The notes under the pieces: model-generated | What the model saw: the letters and a program-made list of their open reading frames with translations, nothing else | What the model was told of the DNA's origin: nothing | The model's database searches: none | Shown: in pieces, positions 23,437-31,854 of the stretch | Numbering within the stretch: position 1 is the stretch's first letter | How the letters are laid out: each line of letters starts with the position of its first letter | Made by a program: the position numbers and the translations under genes | Source: Clostridiales bacterium | GTDB taxonomy: Bacteria; Bacillota; Clostridia; Saccharofermentanales; DTU023 | Length of the DNA stretch: 64,000 bases | Direction of reading: 5' to 3' | NCBI GenBank assembly: GCA_004556925.1 | Contig: SFFI01000003.1 | Span: 1-64,000 of the forward strand

Positions 23437-23842
23437 GGTTGGCAAACCCCTAATTTGGCGGACTTGCCAACTCTTTTTTTGCTGTCCCTGCATACTATTG
23501 CCCCGAAAAGAGTTGGCAAAGTCTTACTTTAGACGATCTGCCAACCATTATTTAGCTTTCCCAAGCAAATGTGAGCCGGAAAAAGGTTGGCAAAGTGGTG
23601 ATTTGGAGGATTTGCCAACCAAAATCTGCCGCTAAACCGTCTCGACCGGGCCGAAAAAGGTTGGCAAACTCCTGATTTAGCGGACTTGCCAACCAAAAAA
23701 TGCCGCTAAAACGTCTCGGCCGGCCGGAAAAAGGTTGGCAAAGCCTTACTTTAGACGATCTGCCAACCATTATTTAGCCTCCCCAAGCAAATGTGAGTCT
23801 GAAAAAGGTTGGCAAACCCTTGATTCAGCGGACTTGCCAACC
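23437..23842. repeat. Array of six palindromes at exact 74-bp period
   Basis: Each 35-36-bp unit has arms GGTTGGCAAA and TTTGCCAACC-like (TTGCCAACC) around a 17-19-base centre. Units start at 23437, 23511, 23585, 23659, 23733 and 23807, always 74 apart. Centres fall into classes (units 2 and 5 nearly identical; 1, 4 and 6 alike). Linkers after units 2 and 5 are near-identical, and linkers after 3 and 4 alike, which points to a 222-bp higher-order duplication. Short open frames crossing the array are by-products of the repeat. Confidence 0.85.
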
Positions 23843-23921
23843 AATGCCGGCTAGCAAAGGCTAGCTAAGAAGGAAATTAAGGAAAGGCAATTTCCAATTT
23901 ACACTCTATTGCGGATTTGAC

Positions 23922-24085
23922 TTCGGAATTCTGAATTCTCGGGCATTTTTGCAACTAATGGGTGGGCCGCCGGACATTTTTGCAACTAATGGATGGTACC
24001 GATGGCAAATCTGCAAGTAATGGGTGGTTTGACCGCTTAGACTCATCCATTACTTGCAAATTTGTCGGAAATCCAAGAAAACCAA
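23922..24085 (-). repeat. Dispersed repeat family A, copy A3 (reverse orientation)
   Basis: Three units reading TGCAACTAATGG-like and one opposite CCATTACTTGCAAATTTG, the mirror of A1 and A2. Flanks TTCGGAATTCTGAATTC and TCGGAAATCCAAG match the ends of the other copies. Followed by B2 after 65 bases. Confidence 0.65.
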
Positions 24086-24150
24086 AATAAGAGGAAGGGA
24101 AAGCAGTCAGTAAAAGGGACAAAAACCCTAACTACTTTCAGCTTTCCAGA

Positions 24151-24336
24151 TTTTCTTACAAGTTTGCAGATAATGTAGCTCCCGGCCCACTTTTTCGCCG
24201 TATGAATGTATAAGCCCAGTGCCCAGATGTATATTTGTATAAAAATCGCCCTTTTAGGGCTATTTTGCAGGGAAAAACCGGCTGAACCTGACTTTCAGAA
24301 AATTTGGGCGTACAAAAGCTGCAAACTTGTAAGAAA
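24151..24336 (+). repeat. Dispersed repeat family B, copy B2 (186 bp)
   Basis: Terminal inverted repeats TTTTCTTACAAGTTTGCAG and CTGCAAACTTGTAAGAAA. Interior matches B1 in inverse orientation. Together with A3 it makes a composite of about 415 bp that mirrors 19219-19635. Confidence 0.7.
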
Positions 24337-24346
24337 TTTGAGGAAG

Positions 24347-24492
24347 TTGGATGTAGTGGGGAGGAAAGGGGAGTTTGGATGAGCTGAATAAGAAAGAGGA
24401 GGTTGGATGAGCTGAATGAGAAAGAGGAAGTTGGATGTACTAGGTGAGAATGAGGAGATTGGATGTGCTGAGCAAGGAAGGGGAACTTAGAT
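24347..24492. repeat. 28-bp purine-rich tandem repeat, about five copies
   Basis: TTGGATG motifs start at 24347, 24375, 24403, 24431 and 24459, with a degenerate sixth (TTAGATT) at 24487, all 28 bases apart. Unit: TTGGATGWRCTGARTRAGAA followed by RGAGGAG. No coding potential seen. Confidence 0.8.
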
Positions 24493-24614
24493 TAGCTACG
24501 TGAAAAGCCTTAGCCAGATTAGCTGCCTAAAAAGCCTAGTGCAGAGCATTTTGTACGGCTTATGGCAACTTATCTTTTTTGCCTTAAGCGTGGAATTTAC
24601 TTTCGTGCTTTAGC
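24493..24614. other. Intergenic, nothing recognised
   Basis: Contains two loosely similar AAAGCCTTAG / AAAGCCTAG phrases, possibly decayed relatives of the 17-bp repeat at 24676. No gene is seen. Confidence 0.2.
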
Positions 24615-24648
24615 GAGGAAAAAGAAAGTGCCCCCGAGGGAGGCACTC
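24615..24648 (-). terminator. Terminator downstream of pepF
   Basis: Read on the minus strand, AGTGCCTCC pairs with GGGGGCACT around CTC, followed by TTCTTTTTCC. It lies 225 bases past the pepF stop, with a tandem repeat in between. Confidence 0.65.
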
Positions 24649-24675
24649 TCCGTGAACTTGTGTATGGGGCTGATC

Positions 24676-24860
24676 GCGAAGCCTAACCTAGCGAAAAGCT
24701 TAGCCGAGTATGAAGCCTAACCTAGCAAAAAGCTTAGCCGAGTATGAAGCGTAACTCAGCGAAAAGCTTAACTTTGCGAGAATCTGGACCAAGCGAGAAG
24801 CCTAAGCTAGCGAGAGGTTTGGCCAAGCAAAAAGCTGATCAAGCGAGAGGCCTGGCCAAT
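24676..24860. repeat. 17/34-bp degenerate tandem repeat after pepF
   Basis: Two near-identical 34-base units (GCGAAGCCTAACCTAGC followed by AAAAAGCTTAGCCGAGTAT), then about eight looser 17-base units of the type AGCGAGAAGCCTAAGCT. Located in the pepF 3' untranslated region before its terminator. Confidence 0.75.
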
Positions 24861-24871
24861 CGTAAAGCGGG

Positions 24872-26683
24872 CTAGGCGTAGAGGTCTTCCAGCTTGCCTA
24901 CGATCTCACCCATGAAGTTAATGGTCCGCTCTAAGGCCTTGGTATTGGAAATGTCAATTTTGGCTGTCTTAGCGTGGTCAACGGGAGCTGTAGGTCCGCC
25001 TTGGGCCAGGAATTTGAGCCAGTCATGGGTGGCTGATTCCCCTTCTTCCCGGAGCCTGCGGAACATCTCCGTAGAAATCACCAGGCTGCAAGAATAGGTG
25101 TAGGAATAGAGGCCATTGTAATAGTGGGGTTGGCGCATCCAGGTGAGTTCTGCGCCCTCATCCAGGATCACGGCATCGCCCCAGAACTTCTCTAGGGTTT
25201 CGCGGAAAATCTGGTCGAAGTCTTCCGCCTGCAGGTTTTCCCCCTTGTCTACCCGGCGGTAGACCTCGCGTTGGTAGTAGCCTTCCAGAAAGTGGGTCAC
25301 GAAATTGTGGTAGTAGGTATTTTCAATCATGGCCGCGTAGGTCCGCTTGGCCAAGGCCTCATCGCCCTTGGCTTCCGCTTCTTGCAAGAGGCTATATGAA
25401 AGCAGCATCTCGTGGAAGGTTGAGGGGGATTCCACATCGTACCAGGTGAAGTCGGCTTCCAGCATGGAGTTGTGTTGCTCTGTCAGGAGGCCTTGAGCGG
25501 CATGACCCAGTTCATGGGCCAGAGTGTAGAGTTCGGAGAAGGAGTCATTCCAGTTCAAGAGGATATAGGGTGGGCATGATACCGGGGGATAGCAGAAACC
25601 GCCCGTGGACTTGCCTTCATTACGGGCAAAGTCGACCCAGCGTTCAGCAAAGCCTGCCATGACCATGTCTTGATAGTCTTTACCCATAGGGGCGATCGCA
25701 GCTTTGATATAATCCTGGGCCTCTTCAACACTTATAGTGGGGCTGTTATCGGGGTCGAGCACCAGTTTGAGGTCCGCATAGTGCATCTCGTCTAGGCCGT
25801 GCTTCTTCTGCAGGAGCTTGGCCCAACGCCGCATGATGGGAGCCAGGTGTTCCATGGTGAAATCCAAGTGGCGATCATACTGGTCACGGTCCACTTTCTG
25901 GTGGAAGAGCAGGTAGTCAAAGACTGACTTGAAGCCGCGAAGTTCCGAGAGGGTCTTTTCTTTTTGGACCTGGGCGTTATAAATTGTAGCGTTGATGTGA
26001 TGGTAGTGCTTCAGGTGTTCTGAGAAGGCCTGGAAGGCAGCCCGGCGGATCGCTGTGTTGGGCTCTTCGCAATAGTGGGACTCATAGAGCACATAGGACA
26101 TGGGATAGCTTTGTCCGTCGACTTCAAAGTCTGGAAACCGCATATCTCCACCCTTGGAGATGTCATAGACTTCTTCAGGCAGGCCCAGAGCCGGTCCCAG
26201 CTTAGCCAAGGCCATCTCTGTCTTGGGGCTCAGCATGTGTTTTTGCCAGGCCTGGATGTCTTTGAGGTAAATAGCAAATTGGGGGGCCTCTTTGGCAGCC
26301 TTCTGGAGTTTATCGGCTGAGGCCTTGGCCAATTCATCTTGGAAGAATTGCAAGTTCGCCTCTAGCTCCGCCAGGCTTTGGAAAACCTCGCCTGCTAGAC
26401 GCTGGGCATCTGCATCCGCCATATTGGTGCTGGGTCGCAGGTGGGCATACATCCCCACTTGTGTAAGCTTGATAACCAGGTCATTGTAGGCCTTGAGAGC
26501 TTGCACAATAACCTTGGCTTTGCCCTCGGCAATCTCGCCCTTATACTTTTTGCGGAAGTCCTTAACCTGCTCTTTGAGGTCGTGCAAGGCCTGACGGCAA
26601 GCCTCATCACTGGTAAAAAGTTTAGTCAGATCCCACGTCAGTTCTGGGACGACTTCAGAACGTTTAGGTAATGCTTGTGCCAT
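24872..26683 (-). CDS. pepF: Oligoendopeptidase F
   Basis: M3B zinc metallopeptidase cleaving short peptides in the cytosol, 603 residues, the normal family length. The HEXXH motif HELGH is at residues 390-394 (TLAHELGHAAQG), followed by the third ligand region FTWYDVESPSTFHEMLLS. The N-terminal helical domain opens ELTWDLTKLFTSDEACRQAL and the C-terminal region has YYNGLYSYTYSCSLV. AGGAGGAATAT precedes the ATG. It fits with Opp and the other peptidases in peptide use. The 3' region is filled by a tandem repeat. Confidence 0.95.
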   Translation of the reverse strand: MAQALPKRSEVVPELTWDLTKLFTSDEACRQALHDLKEQVKDFRKKYKGEIAEGKAKVIVQALKAYNDLVIKLTQVGMYAHLRPSTNMADADAQRLAGEVFQSLAELEANLQFFQDELAKASADKLQKAAKEAPQFAIYLKDIQAWQKHMLSPKTEMALAKLGPALGLPEEVYDISKGGDMRFPDFEVDGQSYPMSYVLYESHYCEEPNTAIRRAAFQAFSEHLKHYHHINATIYNAQVQKEKTLSELRGFKSVFDYLLFHQKVDRDQYDRHLDFTMEHLAPIMRRWAKLLQKKHGLDEMHYADLKLVLDPDNSPTISVEEAQDYIKAAIAPMGKDYQDMVMAGFAERWVDFARNEGKSTGGFCYPPVSCPPYILLNWNDSFSELYTLAHELGHAAQGLLTEQHNSMLEADFTWYDVESPSTFHEMLLSYSLLQEAEAKGDEALAKRTYAAMIENTYYHNFVTHFLEGYYQREVYRRVDKGENLQAEDFDQIFRETLEKFWGDAVILDEGAELTWMRQPHYYNGLYSYTYSCSLVISTEMFRRLREEGESATHDWLKFLAQGGPTAPVDHAKTAKIDISNTKALERTINFMGEIVGKLEDLYA

Positions 26684-26782
26684 ATATTCCTCCTATGGTT
26701 CTTAACATGCGTTAAAGATATGCCTTAAAGCAGTTGTTTTTGCTACGATAGCGGTTTGAAAATTCTTTGCTCTAGTTTACCG

Positions 26783-28429
26783 CTAATTGGCCTTCGTTTC
26801 ATCTAGGTAAAGGCCCCGCAAGATATCCAAAGCTTGGTCCATGGGCATGCCCGGGGTAATCTCTGGACGATAATGCATCTCGATCAGCAACCAGTCAATC
26901 TCGCTGGGGGTTTGGATGTGACCCCACTCCTGGCAGTAGATAGAATCCCGGTAGGCATAGCTATCATTGATCAAACCCAGGGCTTGGATTAATTCTTCTT
27001 GCAGGAGGTGGACCATATGAACTTCTTGGTTAACATCTGTAGCGACACCCACATTTGCCCCGTTAATCTCATAAAGGTCATCTCCACCCTTCCACCAGTA
27101 GTTGAAGAAACCCCAGTTACCGGGAGGCGCATCAGGCATGCTGAAGGTCAGGACATCCAGGGGAGCCAAAAGTAGGTGGATGTTATAGGCGTCCCTTTCA
27201 TCCATGGAGTAGCTGATTTCTGGCAGGAGCTTTAAGGAGTTGAGCTGCATGACAACTCGATCCAAGGTATCCAGAACGGCGGGGTTGGGCTCGTCTTCGT
27301 AGTCCACATAAATATGGATTGGTTCTGCCCATTTTTTCACGAAACCGTCGTCAGCATGGTCAAATTCGCCATAGCCCGCGACTTCTTCATAGAGCTTCAA
27401 GCCACGTTCAAAGAATTCGGGGTCAATCGTAGCCCGGCGCTCATAGAAGCTTTCACGCGGGCCTTCGGGATTGAGGTCTAGGCCGAAAGATTTCCAGAGT
27501 GCCTGGTCTTGCTCCACAGCCTTTCTTTCCTCCTCTTTGCCAGCCTCTGTCATCTGTTCAGCCGGAGAAGCTTCCTCTTTTGCGGGGTCGTAGTCCGCTG
27601 GACCTAGATAAAGGTTTTCCAGGATTTCCACCGCCCGGTCAAAGTCCATGCCTGGCTTGAGCTCGGGCCGGTAATGCATCTCTAGGATAAGCCAGTCCAG
27701 GTCACTGAGTGTAGTAGAGGCAGGGCCTTTGGCGTAGAAAATGCTGTCGGGATGACTTTCCGAGCTAGACATAAAGCCCAGGGCTTGCAGGAGTTTTTGG
27801 CTGGCTAGGGGGGCAATCTCTGTGGCAGCCAATTGGTCATAAGCAACTCCCAGGCTGGCCTTATAAAGACGGAAGGGCGGGTCATTCGTCCAATTTACAT
27901 AAAAGGCCGAGGGGTCCGTCAGTTGGGAGAAACCGTGGATACGTAGGGTTCTCTGCTTGTTGAGTGAAAGTTCAACATTGTAAGGGCCGTCTTTCTTTGC
28001 TTTCAGAGAGATCTCCGGGAACAAGCCCCGCTGGTTCAGCTGGTCGACCAGGCTACTGAGTTGAACGAGATTGTCTTCACTCTGGCCACTACGATCATCC
28101 AAGCCGATTCTGAGAGGAGACGTCCATTTTTTAATGGCATGGTTCATCTCCTCATCGCGTAGGGCATAACCGGCAATCTCCTGGTAGTAGGCCAGGCCCT
28201 CTTCCAAAAAGGCAGGGTCAAGCTCCTCCCGGCGGTCAAAGAAAGACTGGTGGTCTTCCCCTGCTTCCGCGTCTGAGTTACCCGCGGTCTGGTCTTTGGC
28301 CGTTTGGGCCGTCTGCTTGTCCGTAGACTCCGCTAAGACCCGCGTAGGATAATAGGCCAGCAAGAGGCTGGTCAGGAGGGCTAGAGTCAGTAGCTTGGTT
28401 AAAAGAAGGTTTTTCATGAAATGTCGCAT
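26783..28429 (-). CDS. Exported protein with two tandem DUF2927-like domains
   Basis: 548 residues with a signal peptide (LLLTKLLTLALLTSLLLA, ending RVLA). Two copies of one domain follow, about 65-290 and about 325-540. Each starts with a 'FF(E/D)RR..(L/I)DP.FLE.GL..Y.E.AGY' segment, continues to KKW..P(L/I), and ends LQALGF/LIQALGL, DSI(F/Y), LDWL(I/L)EMHYRPE(L/I).PGM. That last block is typical of DUF2927, a family with zincin-like features but no full HEXXH here (QEELIQALG). A Glu-rich linker joins the copies. Family function is unknown to me beyond possible degenerate peptidase. GGAGG lies just before ATG 28429. Confidence 0.75.
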   Translation of the reverse strand: MRHFMKNLLLTKLLTLALLTSLLLAYYPTRVLAESTDKQTAQTAKDQTAGNSDAEAGEDHQSFFDRREELDPAFLEEGLAYYQEIAGYALRDEEMNHAIKKWTSPLRIGLDDRSGQSEDNLVQLSSLVDQLNQRGLFPEISLKAKKDGPYNVELSLNKQRTLRIHGFSQLTDPSAFYVNWTNDPPFRLYKASLGVAYDQLAATEIAPLASQKLLQALGFMSSSESHPDSIFYAKGPASTTLSDLDWLILEMHYRPELKPGMDFDRAVEILENLYLGPADYDPAKEEASPAEQMTEAGKEEERKAVEQDQALWKSFGLDLNPEGPRESFYERRATIDPEFFERGLKLYEEVAGYGEFDHADDGFVKKWAEPIHIYVDYEDEPNPAVLDTLDRVVMQLNSLKLLPEISYSMDERDAYNIHLLLAPLDVLTFSMPDAPPGNWGFFNYWWKGGDDLYEINGANVGVATDVNQEVHMVHLLQEELIQALGLINDSYAYRDSIYCQEWGHIQTPSEIDWLLIEMHYRPEITPGMPMDQALDILRGLYLDETKAN

Positions 28430-28475
28430 ATGCCTCCAGGATTTTTTAAAAAAGCAAAAATGCAGCTTGGCGGGG

Positions 28476-29312
28476 CTAGGTCCGTATTTGGCTCAGACCC
28501 ATCATAAGACCGAACTTGGCCTTGTCCCGTCGATAGGAATGGAAGTCTTCGGGATGGGCCACGGTGGAACGGTTACACAAGAAGATCTGGTCTGCAGGCA
28601 GGCCCGCTTTTAAGAAGTTATAGCAGAGGCAAAACTGCAGGTCGACCAGGTATTTGGGGACTGGGCCGCAGTCCGGCTCAGGCCGAACCAGGTCCGGGAG
28701 ATCAGGATAAGCGGCGCGGAAGAGGTCTGCTACATCATCTTCTACCTCAAAGTCCTCCCGCCCAATGTGGGGGCCAATGGCCAGGTAGAAGTCTTCCGCT
28801 TGGAGCTGATAAGTTTCCAGCATGGAGGCCAGGGTCTTGCCTCCTACATTATTTAGGGTTCCTTTCCAGCCCGAGTGAATATTGGCCTGGACCTGGGCCC
28901 TGGGGTTATAGAGGAGGAGGGGGGCACAGTCGCCGAAGGAGGATGACAGAAGAAAGTCCGGCCTAGAAGTGTAAAGCCCGTCCACACCTGTCAGGCGGCG
29001 GCCTAGGCCATAGGCCTGACCCAAGCCTTCCTCATCTACACGAGCGGCTTGGTCTGTGTGCTCTTGGAGCATGAAGTAGTATTCCTGGTGCTGGCCAGGC
29101 ATTAGGTGGATAAAGGTCTGCCAGTCTCTATAAAGGGCAGGGTCCTCTTCCCTGCCCCCAATTTTCATGTTCACATCAATGGACGTAAACAGATGGTTTA
29201 GGCCGAGAGCCCAGAGGTCGGGAAAGTAAAAATACCGGACCTGGTCGGGTTGGAAGGTCTGCCAGGCGGAGTGCTTGTGGCATAGGGTTTGTGCTTGGCT
29301 GATCAGGTCCAT
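28476..29312 (-). CDS. YfiH-family purine nucleoside phosphorylase/laccase-domain protein
   Basis: 278 residues of the multicopper-polyphenol-oxidase-like fold (YfiH/PgeF, DUF152). Landmarks in order: LQEHTDQAARVD in place of the usual QVHG, LSSSFGDCAPLLLYNP (metal Cys), ANIHSGWKGTLNNV (usual HAGWRGT), AIGPHIGREDFEV and FHSYRRD at the C-terminus. The three metal-site residues (two His, one Cys) appear present. Family members act on purine nucleosides. Located between the DUF2927 protein and an M18 aminopeptidase on the same strand. Confidence 0.85.
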   Translation of the reverse strand: MDLISQAQTLCHKHSAWQTFQPDQVRYFYFPDLWALGLNHLFTSIDVNMKIGGREEDPALYRDWQTFIHLMPGQHQEYYFMLQEHTDQAARVDEEGLGQAYGLGRRLTGVDGLYTSRPDFLLSSSFGDCAPLLLYNPRAQVQANIHSGWKGTLNNVGGKTLASMLETYQLQAEDFYLAIGPHIGREDFEVEDDVADLFRAAYPDLPDLVRPEPDCGPVPKYLVDLQFCLCYNFLKAGLPADQIFLCNRSTVAHPEDFHSYRRDKAKFGLMMGLSQIRT

Positions 29313-29348
29313 AGCGTATCCTTTTCTAATCTTGACCCTTTAGAGTCT

Positions 29349-30761
29349 TTAGAGACTGAAGAAATACTTGATGACTTCCGTCATATAGTAGGGGTCGAGG
29401 CTGCCGCCTGTCTCCCGGCAAGAGTGCATGCCCCAGATGGGATTGCCCACATCGACCGTGGACATTGGCAGGAGTGAGGAAGACATAGGGCCAATCGTTG
29501 AGCCACCCCGCATATCTGACCGATTAATAAAGGTCTGGCAGGGTACGCCCGCGCCTTGAGCCAGCTGGCGGAAGACTGCGCAAGACTTGGCATCGGAGGC
29601 ATAGGACTGGGAGGCGGCCTGCTTAATGACCGGTCCCCCATTGATCCGAGGCCGGTGGCCAGGGTCTGCCTTTTCCGGATAGTTGGGATGGACCGCATGG
29701 GCCAGGTCAGCCGATATCATGAAGGACCGGGGGAAGGCCCGTAAGAAGTCCTCCCGATCACCACCTAGACTCATGATCAGGCGTTCCAAGAGGTCTCGAA
29801 CCCAGAGGCTATCTGCACCCTGTTTGGTGCGGGACCCCACTTCTTCATTATCGGTCACCAGTAAGACTTGAATCGCTTGAGCCTCTGGGGCCTGGTGACT
29901 TGCGCTGACGAGGGCATCTAAACCCGCCTTAAACATGGATAGGTTATCCAGCCGTCCAGATGAAATAAAGGTGTCCTCCCAGCCACAGAAGCAAGGGGGA
30001 TTCACCTCATAAGTCAGGAGTTCATAATCTAAAATATCGTCTAGCTTGCAGGCAAGACGATCGGCCAGGATTCTCTTTAAGAAATCTTGCGAACCCGCTT
30101 TTGTCTCCTGCTTGTCAGCTGGATCGGCCGCGTTTTCTAGGCAGAGGAAGGGTAGTATATCCTTTTGCCGCTCGATTTTTTGACCCTCGTTAGATTTATT
30201 TTCCATATGGATGGCCAGGTTGGGCAAGATCAGGATGGGATCCTGCAAATCAATTAGGCGTTCCTCTGGCTGCAGGGGATTGGCGCTTTTCAGGCTGACC
30301 CGGCCCGCCAGGGACAAGGGGCGGTCAAACCATGTGTTGAGTAAGGGCCCGCCATAGACCTCAACCGCCAAACGGATCACGCCTTCGGAAGGCGCCACAG
30401 CTTGGGGCTTGACTTTGAAAGCCGGAGAATCGGAATGAGCCCCAAAGATACGGAAGCCATTACTTAAGGGGTTCTGACCAATTCTAAAGGCCAGGATGGC
30501 GGATGAATTCTGGATAAAATAGCCCTTATCCCCCACCTGGAGCCTTAAATTTTCTGCAGGATCGTAGGCCTTAAAGCCTGCCTGGTCCAAGATCTTGCGG
30601 GCGTTATCTACAGCCTGCCAAGCCGTGGGGGAGTGATGGAGGAAATCCAAGAGGTCCTCACTCATTTTTCTAGCTTCAGCCTTGGCCTCTGCACTGAGAT
30701 GGGAGAGGTCAGAACAGACGACAGAAGAATCGGTAGGGTGCTGATCAATAGTGTTTAACAT
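29349..30761 (-). CDS. apeB: M18 family aspartyl/lysyl aminopeptidase
   Basis: 470-residue zinc aminopeptidase of the M18 family. Metal and catalytic motifs: IFGAHSDSPAFKVKP (His ligand, about residue 100), LDNLSMFKAGLDAL, LLVTDNEEVGSRTKQGADS (catalytic Glu), ISADLAHAVHPNYPEKAD, NGGPVIK and the C-terminal GIPIWGMHSCRE-like NPIWGMHSCRETGG. Works in the cytosol on N-terminal acidic or neutral residues of peptides. GTGAGGAAGAT precedes ATG 30761. Confidence 0.9.
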   Translation of the reverse strand: MLNTIDQHPTDSSVVCSDLSHLSAEAKAEARKMSEDLLDFLHHSPTAWQAVDNARKILDQAGFKAYDPAENLRLQVGDKGYFIQNSSAILAFRIGQNPLSNGFRIFGAHSDSPAFKVKPQAVAPSEGVIRLAVEVYGGPLLNTWFDRPLSLAGRVSLKSANPLQPEERLIDLQDPILILPNLAIHMENKSNEGQKIERQKDILPFLCLENAADPADKQETKAGSQDFLKRILADRLACKLDDILDYELLTYEVNPPCFCGWEDTFISSGRLDNLSMFKAGLDALVSASHQAPEAQAIQVLLVTDNEEVGSRTKQGADSLWVRDLLERLIMSLGGDREDFLRAFPRSFMISADLAHAVHPNYPEKADPGHRPRINGGPVIKQAASQSYASDAKSCAVFRQLAQGAGVPCQTFINRSDMRGGSTIGPMSSSLLPMSTVDVGNPIWGMHSCRETGGSLDPYYMTEVIKYFFSL

Positions 30762-30849
30762 ATCTTCCTCACTATCTTTTTAACAACTGTTGTGGTCTTG
30801 TACTTTATTATGCCATGGAAGCCAGGGGGACCCGCAGTGACAAGCGCAA

Positions 30850-31731
30850 CTAAAGTTCCAAACTCTTAAATTCCAAATGGGCCTTTTGCCCAGCGGCAAT
30901 ATTCGCAATCATCTGGCGGAAGTTAGCGGAAAGGTCAGAGGCATAAAAGTGGTTGAACCGCTCCGGAATTTGAGACTCTGGCAAATCTGCTGGTCCCGCC
31001 AAAAGGGCTTGGTCAGCAAGAACCTTACGTAAGGCTCTGACTTGAGCGGCAGCCGGATTCCAAATCCTGACCTGGGGATAAATCTGCTGGAGTGTGTCCT
31101 CCATCAAGTGATAGTGGGTACATCCCAAAATAAGGTCGGTAAGCCCCTCCTCTGCCACAAAGTCGTCCAAATAATAGTGGATCGCCTCATCCATCATCTT
31201 ATGGTCCAGAAGGCCTTCCTCTATGAGGGGCACAAAAATGGGACAGGCTTTTTGGGCTAGCTGGGCTCCTGGCAGGGCAGTCGCCAAGAGGCGGGGGTAG
31301 ACCTCACTTGCCACCGTAACTTTGGTGCCGATAACCCCCAGGCAGCGAGCAGTTAAGGCTTGAGGGTCAGCACGCAGGGCAGCGGCTAGCTCGTCTACTA
31401 AGGGATCAATAATTCCCACAATAGGTAAGCTGGGATATGCTTTCCGCAAGTCTTCTAAACAGGTTGAAGAGACCGTATTGCAGGCAATCACGATGGCCTT
31501 GCAGTCTTGTGCGACTAAAAAATCAACAATTTGCCGGCTAAATTTTTGGATGGTTGTCAAGGACTTTGACCCATAGGGGGTGCGGGCAGTATCACCAAAA
31601 TACACCACCCGCTCCTCCGGCAGAGCCTCTAGCAAGTAGGGCACGACGGTGAGGCCGCCCAAACCAGAATCAAATACGCCAATAGGACGCAGGTCACTCG
31701 CTAACCTTACGCTTGAAAAATTTTGCTGCAT
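30850..31731 (-). CDS. murI: Glutamate racemase
   Basis: Interconverts L- and D-glutamate for peptidoglycan. About 293 residues from ATG 31731 (TTG 31734 is also in frame). Active-site segments: IGVFDSGLGGLTVV (Asp/Ser), YFGDTARTPYGSKS, VIACNTVSSTC with the first catalytic Cys and LILGCTHYHLM with the second. Length is slightly above the family average owing to the C-terminal tail. No neighbour is a cell-wall gene. Confidence 0.93.
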   Translation of the reverse strand: MQQNFSSVRLASDLRPIGVFDSGLGGLTVVPYLLEALPEERVVYFGDTARTPYGSKSLTTIQKFSRQIVDFLVAQDCKAIVIACNTVSSTCLEDLRKAYPSLPIVGIIDPLVDELAAALRADPQALTARCLGVIGTKVTVASEVYPRLLATALPGAQLAQKACPIFVPLIEEGLLDHKMMDEAIHYYLDDFVAEEGLTDLILGCTHYHLMEDTLQQIYPQVRIWNPAAAQVRALRKVLADQALLAGPADLPESQIPERFNHFYASDLSANFRQMIANIAAGQKAHLEFKSLEL

Positions 31732-31854
31732 CAAGATCGCTTTCCTTAGGGATCCAGGTCCGCCTTCCGCCAGATCCTAGACTAGGAGCAGTCTGCGGAA
31801 TTCCACCGCCGACCGCATCCCCTGCCTGATTTCAGTTAACCTCGAAAAAGAGGC

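Noticed and set aside
23328..23770. Short open frames on both strands across the palindrome arrays
   Set aside because: They lack ribosome sites, follow the repeat units and encode repetitive sequence; by-products of the arrays.
23437..23842. CRISPR array (36-bp repeats, 38-bp spacers)
   Set aside because: The repeat centres differ between units, linkers are repeated rather than unique, and no cas gene is present. Inverted arms and class structure fit duplicated palindromes better.
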